Positions 6,400-10,984 of a stretch of DNA of 10,984 nt are shown here, piece by piece. Made by a program: the position numbers and the translations under genes. This stretch comes from DAOUMU01 sp034409055 (GTDB lineage: Bacteria > Chloroflexota > Anaerolineae > 4572-78 > J111): assembly GCA_034409055.1 (NCBI GenBank), contig DAOUMU010000302.1, positions 1 through 10,984 on the forward strand, read 5' to 3'. The number at the start of each line of letters is the position of its first letter. Within the stretch, counting starts at the first letter, position 1. A model generated the notes under the pieces. That model did no database searches and was not told where the DNA came from. It saw only the letters and a list, made by a program, of their open reading frames with translations.

Positions 6400-6495
6400 A
6401 ATGCTCCCAAAATCGTGCTGCGTGTTAAATTTGGCCGAAAACCCTCACGCAACACGCAACACGTAACACGCGGACGATACAGTTTTGGGAGCATT
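6400..6495. repeat. 96-bp inverted repeat with a heptamer array in its stem-loop
   Basis: Perfect 13-bp ends AATGCTCCCAAAA (6400-6412) and TTTTGGGAGCATT (6483-6495). The next inner segments are also largely complementary (TCGTGCTGCGTGTTA versus TAACACGCGGACGATA). A further GGGAGCATTT copy sits at 6566-6575, next to the stop of the membrane-protein gene. Confidence 0.65.
6446..6473. repeat. Heptamer array G (CACGCAA, 4 units)
   Basis: CACGCAA, CACGCAA, CACGTAA, CACGCGG in tandem, lying within the right half of the 96-bp inverted repeat. Confidence 0.75.
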
Positions 6496-6577
6496 TAAAT
6501 TCTGTAACTCTCTTACCTCATTATACCAGAATTGCCACTATCAAGCCACCCTACCGCAGGTTAGGGGAGCATTTCAG

Positions 6578-9496
6578 TTACTCCTCAATCGCCTCGACCC
6601 GGATCCAATCGACCATTGCGGCGACGGTTGGCTCGGTCAGGCCCAGGCCCGTGGTCAGGCCGACCGGACGGAGGGAGTCTAATGCCTCCAAGGCCATGCC
6701 AGCGGTTTGGCCGGGTTGACCGATAAGGGCGTGACTGCACCGGAAACAATCCCGCAGGTCACCGGCTGCGCCAATGGACTGCAAGGCCAGCACGGCTGCT
6801 TCACTCAGATTGAGACTGGCTTCATCGGCGGCGGCAACAGCGATCAGGGTATCGGGCGGGACGGTGGCGAAAAAATCAAGCAGCGCCTTTGAGGCCGCCG
6901 GATCGAGATGGGTATCAAAGTTAGCCACCCGGAGGCTGGTTTCCCCATCGTCTTCAAACCGGATCATGGCCACATTGTAGCCGCGCTGATTGGGAGAAAC
7001 CTCGTGACCGTTGACCAAGATATGACCGAAATCCCCAATCTCTTTCCCCGCGCTGAGCACCGTTATCTCTCCGGTAAAGGAAGGGTGCTCGTCAAGCGGG
7101 GGTAAAGGAGTCACCCTGGCAAAATGTAGACGCAGGTCATTCAGGCCGGAGCGAGTGGCCTCGGCTGGTACCTCAAAGGTATATTCTTGCCAGGCCTGGC
7201 CCATAGGCTGCCAGAGCGATTGCCAGCCGTTCAGTTCAAGAGATACCGATTGGGACGGGGCCCGGTAGATATCCGGCAGGCCCATCTGCAAGGTGACACG
7301 CTGGGGGCCACCGGTCAATGGCAATAGCAAGCGGACTGCCCGGCGCTGGGCCGCAATAGGCTGCTGGGGGCTCAGGAGACCCCAGCCTTCGCCAAAGTAA
7401 AGCGGGGCCAGGGGCGTATCGGTATTGATCAGGAGTTCAGATCGAAATTCGCCCTCCTGCTTGAGAGTGTCTTGGAGACGGTAGATTTTGATGGTGGCCT
7501 CATCGTGAATTTTTTCCACGGGAAAAACAGCCTCAATGTAGGGGATAGTGGCCTGGGGGGTGACGATAGACTTACCGGTCTCATCGGGCCGGACCACAAT
7601 GTATTTGATATTGAAAAAGTGCAGCACCTCGGCGGCGATGGCCCGGTCAGCCTGCCATCGCTCCGGGGGGAGGGTTTTGCCCGTTTCCAGGGCCAGCAGT
7701 GAATTGAGGAGGGGGGCATTGGTGAAATATTGGAACTTGAACTCAGGATTACGGCTGGTATTACCCTGTAATAATCTTTTTTGATGAACGGTCTGGTAAA
7801 ATTGGCCGAACATGAATTGGGTAGTCAGGGTCCCGGTGATTCGAAAGCCGTTGCGCCAGGCAAAGGGGATATCCAATACGGTAAAATCGTCCGGGTCGGC
7901 AGCGATAATTTGGTAAGGCGGGGGAACGCGCATATCGGATTGGGGCAGGGGGAGGGAGAGGTGTTCGAACAAGAAAAAGAGAGAAATGATGGTCAGGATC
8001 AGATAGGGTTTTACCCACGTCACTCGTACTGCGTATTGTGTATTGCGTAATTTTTGCTTTTTATCAAACCAATATCCTATTTGGGCCAGTCCGAAGCCGG
8101 CCAGCACGCTTAAACTTAACAGCAGCATGACACTATACCGGCTGGGGTAGCGATTACCCTTGAAAAAGGGCAGGCTCTGCAAAATAATGAAGGGGCCCTC
8201 AATAGGGGTGACATGGCCGTTAATCGTGATCAGGGGGCCGAGGCAAAGGAGGGCAAACACAACCGTTGCCACCCCCCAAAAGCGTATCTGCGGGTAACGA
8301 TAGCCGGCCCGGAAACCGACGAGCATCAAGCCCAGCAAAATGAAGCCAATATAGATATGTTGCCCCTTGTCAAAGGCGACGATGTTGGTTTGGGTAATGA
8401 GATGCCCCAGCAGGGGATGGTGCATCGTTGGAATGACGAAGCCCAGTAGATCGGCGCTGAAAACGTCGGCAAAACCACCGCCTTCAACCAAAAAATCTCC
8501 CTCGACCCGCATATCGGGTAGCATTTGGGCCAGGATGGGACTGATGCCGGTGAGGAAAATTAGCCCCATGAGGACGGCAGCTTGTAGATGAGGCGGAAGG
8601 GAATAGGCGAATGAGCGAATGAGCGAATACCCTACCGGGCACAGGTGGGCGAATACCCTACCGGGCACAGGTGGGCGAATGAGGCCAACTTGCTGGCGAA
8701 GGGTTCGAAGTCCTGAATCCAAAATCCAAAAGAGCCAATACAGGCCGATAAAAACCAGGAGGAAAGAGGCGTAAGTCATTTCGGCCCAGGCTTGCATGGT
8801 CAAAAACAGGCCGGCCAGAAGTGGATTTTTGAGGTGACCCGGGTTGTGCCGGGTACGCAGCGTATACAGGACGGCAAAGGGAATCCAATGATTGCTGGCA
8901 ATATTAAATTGGCCCAGGGCCACGTAGAAGAGCTTACTGCTGGCAAAGACGTAGAACCCCCCGGCAATGGCCGCGCTCATCCAGACCAGGCTGCCCCCCC
9001 CAGTTCTGTGTGTATCGGTCGTTGGTCGTCGGTCGTTGGTCGTTGCCAGCACGTATCTGGTCAATAAAAATGTGCCGTACCCACCGGCGACAAAAGTAAA
9101 GAACATATGCAGGTTGCTGGCCGTGACGACGCCCAAATTCAAGGTGAGCGGCAAGGCAGTGAGGGCATTCAATACCGTCAGCGTGTAAAAGGCCAGGTTA
9201 AGCCCTATGGGATAGAACAAAAAGCCCGTTTGAAAGGGATTCTGGCCTTCATTCAGCAGGGCATATTTGACCCACCACAGATTCCAGGCAATGGCTGGAT
9301 CATCACCCCCATCGCCGGGTAGGTGCGTGGTTAGATGGGTAACCGTCGGCCAGGTTAAGAGAATAGCCAAGCTTGAGTAAATCAGCAGCAGGCTTAGCGC
9401 GTAACGCAACTGCGATTGTTTGGCTTTTAGTTGGAGGCTGTTGTCTACCAAAGGTCTAACCCCACCGGGTAAGTGCCTAAAATCGAATTGTACCAT
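6578..9496 (-). CDS. Large GT-C/YfhO-like membrane protein with C-terminal FAM3/ILEI domain
   Basis: A 972-residue protein. Residues 30-512 hold about ten to twelve membrane segments. The first external loop carries LPGDGGDDPAIAWNLWWVKY (59-78), an acidic signature common in GT-C-type glycosyltransferase-like proteins. Later KGNRYPSRYSVMLLLSLSVL (446-465) and a soluble part with VLDIPF (540-545), the QTVHQKRLLQGNTSR segment (568-582) and FFNIKYIVVRPDE (627-639) are typical of YfhO-like membrane proteins. Residues about 700-800 look like a beta-sandwich (VSLELNGW, EYTFEVP). Residues about 806-945 match the interleukin-like EMT inducer (ILEI/PANDER) fold: FGHILVNGHEV, RGYNVAMI, NFDTHLDPAASKALLDFFATVP, AADEASLNLSEAAVLALQSIG, and FRCSHALIGQPG. 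Repeat-derived stretches occur at 152-161, 255-299 and 482-490. The ATG at 9496 has only a weak ribosome binding site (ATGGG). The likely role is sugar transfer or flippase-like handling of envelope glycans; the substrate is unknown. Confidence 0.82.
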   Translation of the reverse strand: MVQFDFRHLPGGVRPLVDNSLQLKAKQSQLRYALSLLLIYSSLAILLTWPTVTHLTTHLPGDGGDDPAIAWNLWWVKYALLNEGQNPFQTGFLFYPIGLNLAFYTLTVLNALTALPLTLNLGVVTASNLHMFFTFVAGGYGTFLLTRYVLATTNDRRPTTDTHRTGGGSLVWMSAAIAGGFYVFASSKLFYVALGQFNIASNHWIPFAVLYTLRTRHNPGHLKNPLLAGLFLTMQAWAEMTYASFLLVFIGLYWLFWILDSGLRTLRQQVGLIRPPVPGRVFAHLCPVGYSLIRSFAYSLPPHLQAAVLMGLIFLTGISPILAQMLPDMRVEGDFLVEGGGFADVFSADLLGFVIPTMHHPLLGHLITQTNIVAFDKGQHIYIGFILLGLMLVGFRAGYRYPQIRFWGVATVVFALLCLGPLITINGHVTPIEGPFIILQSLPFFKGNRYPSRYSVMLLLSLSVLAGFGLAQIGYWFDKKQKLRNTQYAVRVTWVKPYLILTIISLFFLFEHLSLPLPQSDMRVPPPYQIIAADPDDFTVLDIPFAWRNGFRITGTLTTQFMFGQFYQTVHQKRLLQGNTSRNPEFKFQYFTNAPLLNSLLALETGKTLPPERWQADRAIAAEVLHFFNIKYIVVRPDETGKSIVTPQATIPYIEAVFPVEKIHDEATIKIYRLQDTLKQEGEFRSELLINTDTPLAPLYFGEGWGLLSPQQPIAAQRRAVRLLLPLTGGPQRVTLQMGLPDIYRAPSQSVSLELNGWQSLWQPMGQAWQEYTFEVPAEATRSGLNDLRLHFARVTPLPPLDEHPSFTGEITVLSAGKEIGDFGHILVNGHEVSPNQRGYNVAMIRFEDDGETSLRVANFDTHLDPAASKALLDFFATVPPDTLIAVAAADEASLNLSEAAVLALQSIGAAGDLRDCFRCSHALIGQPGQTAGMALEALDSLRPVGLTTGLGLTEPTVAAMVDWIRVEAIEE
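6662..7080 (-). other. FAM3/ILEI (PANDER-like) domain region
   Basis: This is the C-terminal domain, about residues 806-945 of the 972-residue membrane protein. Aligned by eye to human FAM3C as I recall it, RGYNVAMI matches RGINVALV, NFDTH matches YFDMW, LIAVAAADEASLNLSEAAVL matches a TIVLMGTYDDGATKLNDEAR-type segment, and the IGA.GDLRDCFRCSHALIGQPG region matches the LGS...LGFRDNW..CGGKG region. The related stem domain of POMGNT1 binds glycans, so a lectin role is a reasonable inference. Confidence 0.75.
8024..8051. repeat. Heptamer array H (GCGTATT, 4 units)
   Basis: TCGTACT, GCGTATT, GTGTATT, GCGTAAT. Read in frame in the 972-residue membrane protein as LRNTQYAVR (482-490), in a loop between two membrane segments. 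Confidence 0.75.
8607..8680. repeat. GCGAATGA units followed by a perfect 26-bp tandem duplication
   Basis: Two GCGAATGA octamers (8607-8622) precede two identical 26-bp copies (8623-8648 and 8649-8674), each GCGAATACCCTACC followed by GGGCACAGGTGG. Another GCGAAT follows at 8675. As 26 is not a multiple of 3, identical DNA is read in two frames of the membrane protein, giving PPVPGRVF and then HLCPVGYS. The exact identity suggests a recent event. Confidence 0.85.
8713..8733. repeat. Heptamer array I (CAAAATC, 3 units)
   Basis: CTGAATC, CAAAATC, CAAAAGA within the 972-residue membrane protein, encoding part of FWILDSG (256-262). It is short and degenerate, so less certain than the others; units resemble array A. 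Confidence 0.5.
9016..9043. repeat. Heptamer array J (YGGTCGT, 4 units)
   Basis: CGGTCGT, TGGTCGT, CGGTCGT, TGGTCGT. Read in frame as a short hydrophilic loop (TNDRRPTTD, 153-161) between membrane segments of the 972-residue protein. It resembles TTGGTCA-type cyanobacterial STRR sequences. Confidence 0.8.
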
Positions 9497-9574
9497 TGAC
9501 CCATAAGCCCAGCAATTATCTAAAGTACGACTTCATGGTATAATGCCTCCCTATAAATTCGTACCATTGCCTTA

Positions 9575-9603
9575 TTGAGAAGCTTGTTTATTTGCGGTAT
9601 GCT
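9575..9603 (+). promoter_or_regulatory. Candidate sigma-70 promoter facing the response-regulator gene
   Basis: TTGAGA (9575-9580) and TATGCT (9598-9603) with the ideal 17-bp spacing. It lies about 350 bp upstream of the start codon at 9955, with the MITE-like element in between. I found no better promoter nearer the gene, but this remains a prediction. Confidence 0.35.
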
Positions 9604-9627
9604 TAATATAAGAAGACGAGTACCGCA
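9593..9627. promoter_or_regulatory. 7-bp dyad overlapping the candidate -10 box
   Basis: TGCGGTA (9593-9599) and TACCGCA (9621-9627) are a perfect inverted repeat with a 21-bp spacer. The left arm overlaps the proposed -10 box, as expected for a regulator-binding site, though the long spacer makes it weaker evidence. Confidence 0.3.
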
Positions 9628-9681
9628 CCTTACCATTTATATCGTAGGATTCATTACCCGACATTGGAAATCAGAAACCAG

Positions 9682-9842
9682 GTTTTTCGCTTACTAATGT
9701 AGTGGTTCATAAAATGTTGCAGTCGAAAAAAGCCCCCCCGGCCCCCCAAAGGGGGGTGAAAAGCGCCAAAGTTCCTGGGGGGTTAGGGGGGCCGGGTTGA
9801 ACTGCAACTAATTCTGAACCACTACAGTTTTTCGCTTACTAA
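9682..9842. repeat. Perfect 16-bp direct repeats flanking the MITE-like element
   Basis: GTTTTTCGCTTACTAA occurs at 9682-9697 and again at 9827-9842, immediately outside the terminal inverted repeats. It has the form of a target-site duplication, although 16 bp is longer than for most known families. Confidence 0.85.
9698..9826. mobile_element. 129-bp MITE-like element with 12-bp terminal inverted repeats
   Basis: The ends TGTAGTGGTTCA (9698-9709) and TGAACCACTACA (9815-9826) are perfect inverted repeats. Pairing continues inward: GTTGCAGT (9716-9723) with ACTGCAAC (9801-9808), then C-rich with G-rich tracts, and a central CCCCCC-AAA-GGGGGG hairpin (9742-9756). Both sides are flanked by the same 16 bases, GTTTTTCGCTTACTAA (9682-9697 and 9827-9842). 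There is no coding capacity. The exact flanking duplication is the best evidence of insertion. Confidence 0.8.
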
Positions 9843-9954
9843 GGAATTTTTGGTGCTCCAGAACGCTCAAAAAGCAACGATTAGCTTGGTTCAGACGACA
9901 AAAAACCTGGATTTCTCTCCCCGTGTTGGGTAGTGAATCATAGGATGCCTACTA

Positions 9955-10830
9955 ATGACCAAAAAGCATGTTCTGATTGTCGATGATGCTAAGGATCTCC
10001 TTTTTCTGTTAACGCACAGTGTGAAACGGTTGGGACCGGATTATGAAGTGACCACAGCCATGGACGGGGGGACTGCTCTGGAACAGATTCAGCAAAAGAA
10101 GTTTGATCTGGTGATAACCGATTATATGATGCCGGGGATGACGGGGTTACAGTTAGTCGACGAGGTACGCCGAATTTCTCCGGAGACGCAGGTGGTGCTA
10201 ATGACGGCCTATGACACCGCCCAACTGCGCGAAAGAGCTGAGGATATGCAAGTTGGTGGCTATCTGGGCAAGCCTTTCACCGTCCCCGAGATTCTGACCA
10301 TAGTGGAGCGTATCGTCACCCAGACCAACCAGGCGGCAAATGCAGAGTATATTGAGTCGCCAGCTTTGGACCCGGCCATATATGAGCATCTCAAAACGTT
10401 GCATAGCAAAACCGGGGCTCATTACGTGTTGTTGCTCAATTCAGAGGGGCGTCCCCTCCAGGTGGTGGGGCCGGCTGACCGGGCCAGGGTTGCCAGATTG
10501 GCCTCATTTGTGGCCGCCAATTTTCTGGCAGTCATTGAGTTGGCTTGTCTGCTGGGCGACAATACGTCGGTCTTTAAATCTAGCTACCATGAGGGCAGTA
10601 ACTATAATATCTATGCCTATGATATCAATGGTGAGTTTTTGCTGGCCGTTGTTTTTGCCACAACCGGTAAGCCGGGCACGGTCTGGTTTTATACCAAGCA
10701 GATCGCGGCGACCCTGGCCCCTCTACTTGGCCCACCCATCCAACCGTCTACCACAACCGATGATGCCAGGGCGGCGATTGCGGCGGAGTTTGATGATTTG
10801 CTCGGCGATGAAGAGCCCGGTGACAAGTAA
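9955..10830 (+). CDS. Response regulator with C-terminal Roadblock/LC7 domain
   Basis: A 291-residue cytoplasmic protein. Residues 4-122 form a complete receiver domain: acidic pair D10 and D11 (VLIVDDAKD), phospho-acceptor D56 in LVITDYMMPGMTG, T84 in VVLMTAYD, and K106 in YLGKPF. After a linker, residues about 140-260 match the Roadblock/LC7 (MglB-like) fold: IYEHLKTLHSKTGAHYVLLL, NSEGRPLQVVG, a helix ARVARLASFVAANFLAVIEL, then YNIYAYDINGEFLLAVVF and a final helix. The tail (266-291) is Ala/Asp/Glu-rich. There is no DNA-binding domain. Roadblock proteins commonly dimerise and act on Ras-like GTPases such as MglA, so phosphorylation may control a GTPase encoded elsewhere. The ATG at 9955 follows AGGA (9942-9945) with 9-nt spacing. 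The cognate kinase is not in the window. Confidence 0.88.
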   Translation: MTKKHVLIVDDAKDLLFLLTHSVKRLGPDYEVTTAMDGGTALEQIQQKKFDLVITDYMMPGMTGLQLVDEVRRISPETQVVLMTAYDTAQLRERAEDMQVGGYLGKPFTVPEILTIVERIVTQTNQAANAEYIESPALDPAIYEHLKTLHSKTGAHYVLLLNSEGRPLQVVGPADRARVARLASFVAANFLAVIELACLLGDNTSVFKSSYHEGSNYNIYAYDINGEFLLAVVFATTGKPGTVWFYTKQIAATLAPLLGPPIQPSTTTDDARAAIAAEFDDLLGDEEPGDK

Positions 10831-10831
10831 A

Positions 10832-10851
10832 CCCGACGCTAAAGCATCGGG
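10832..10851 (+). terminator. Hairpin just after the response-regulator stop
   Basis: CCCGACGC, loop TAAA, GCATCGGG: an 8-bp stem with one G-T pair, starting 2 bp after the stop codon. It has no U-tract, so it may instead be a repeat-family hairpin that stabilises the 3' end. Confidence 0.4.
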
Positions 10852-10878
10852 CTGAGAGAGCAACCCACAGGGCAATGA

Positions 10879-10969
10879 GGACGCTAAAGCGCCCTAAAAC
10901 AGCCGGTTTTTTGAGCATTTTAGCCCGTCAGGGCTTTGCTCTTTTAGCGCGACGGCTTCAGCCTCGCGC
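10879..10969. repeat. Cluster of three hairpins with GCTAAAGC/GGCTTCAGCC cores
   Basis: Stem-loops occur at 10879-10894 (GGACGCTAAAGCGCCC), 10913-10941 (GAGCA...AGCCC-GTCA-GGGCT...TGCTC, followed by TTTT) and 10947-10969 (GCGCGACGGC-TTCA-GCCTCGCGC). The middle one could terminate transcription on the plus strand. With the hairpin at 10832-10851 they fill the stretch downstream of the response regulator. The cores resemble the inverted repeat at 4390-4445 inside the DUF2079 gene. Confidence 0.6.
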
Positions 10970-10984
10970 TTTAGGTGGCTGTCC

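Larger units (their letters stand above)
6054..6577. other. Repeat-packed intergenic region without genes
   Basis: This 524-bp gap between two minus-strand genes holds no convincing ORF. It contains, in order, a heptamer array inside an imperfect hairpin (6094-6160), a 155-bp inverted-repeat element (6186-6340) and a 96-bp inverted-repeat element (6400-6495). Near 6549-6567 CCCTACC and GGTTAGGG could form a short hairpin just after the stop of the 972-residue membrane protein. A TATAAA-like box occurs upstream of the cyclic-nucleotide gene, but I found no convincing -35 partner. Confidence 0.7.
9673..9916. repeat. Outer inverted repeat interrupted by the MITE-like element
   Basis: AGAAACCAGGTTTTT (9673-9687) and AAAAACCTGGATTTCT (9901-9916) are complementary apart from one inserted base. 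Removing 9698-9826 and one 16-bp duplicate leaves an element of about 100 bp whose ends pair. The AAACCAGGTTTTT/AAAAACCTGG termini resemble a family I recall in Chloroflexota genomes. Confidence 0.6.
9497..9954. other. Divergent intergenic region with nested repeats
   Basis: This 458-bp region separates the membrane-protein gene (minus) from the response-regulator gene (plus). Its first third is AT-rich and carries a promoter-like sequence and a dyad (9575-9627). The rest is an inverted repeat (9673-9916) split by a 129-bp MITE-like element. No ORF is convincing. Confidence 0.75.

Noticed and set aside
8607..8680. Frameshift or pseudogene at the out-of-phase 26-bp duplication.
   Set aside because: The reading frame stays open and membrane segments continue normally on both sides.
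9682..9842. Integrase att sites, suggested by the 16-bp direct repeats.
   Set aside because: The repeats enclose only 129 bp of palindromic non-coding DNA with terminal inverted repeats, which fits transposition better than integration.
10340..10855. A 171-residue plus-strand ORF overlapping the response regulator.
   Set aside because: It is an alternate-frame shadow of a gene with clear receiver and Roadblock domains.

Overview
The window looks like a stretch of chromosome from a free-living bacterium, most likely an uncultured member of the Chloroflexota (Anaerolineae-like). This is an inference. It rests on very large GT-C-type membrane proteins with extracellular beta-sandwich tails, a response regulator fused to a Roadblock/LC7 domain, a cyclic-nucleotide-binding protein with a coiled-coil tail, and a very high density of heptanucleotide tandem repeats and hairpin elements. 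No rRNA, tRNA, CRISPR array, transposase or phage gene is visible.

Layout. 101-583 (+): YbaK/ProX-type aminoacyl-tRNA deacylase. 631-1125 (-): small helical protein of unknown function. 1222-2502 (+): LarA-family nickel-pincer racemase with all catalytic residues, preceded by a promoter-like sequence and a perfect 7-bp dyad. 6053-2550 (-): a two-gene operon, with a cyclic-nucleotide-binding coiled-coil protein 6 bp upstream of an 876-residue DUF2079 membrane protein. 9496-6578 (-): a 972-residue GT-C/YfhO-like membrane protein whose C-terminus is a FAM3/ILEI (PANDER-like) domain. 9955-10830 (+): REC-Roadblock response regulator. The last 154 bases hold a cluster of hairpins.

How the genes fit together. 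The two membrane proteins probably act in building or modifying envelope glycans or lipid-linked sugars. The cyclic-nucleotide sensor shares a transcript with one of them. The REC-Roadblock protein probably links a phosphorelay to a small GTPase encoded elsewhere. The deacylase and the racemase look like independent housekeeping or metabolic genes.

The most unusual aspect is what lies between and inside the genes. There are ten arrays of 7-bp tandem repeats, each with a different consensus. At least five lie in frame within the two membrane-protein genes and two overlap stop codons. There are also several inverted-repeat elements: a 129-bp MITE-like element with 12-bp terminal inverted repeats and a perfect 16-bp flanking duplication, inserted into another inverted repeat (9673-9916); a 155-bp element (6186-6340); a 96-bp element whose loop contains one of the heptamer arrays (6400-6495); and a hairpin family with a GCTTTAGC core, found both in the DUF2079 coding sequence and downstream of the response regulator.
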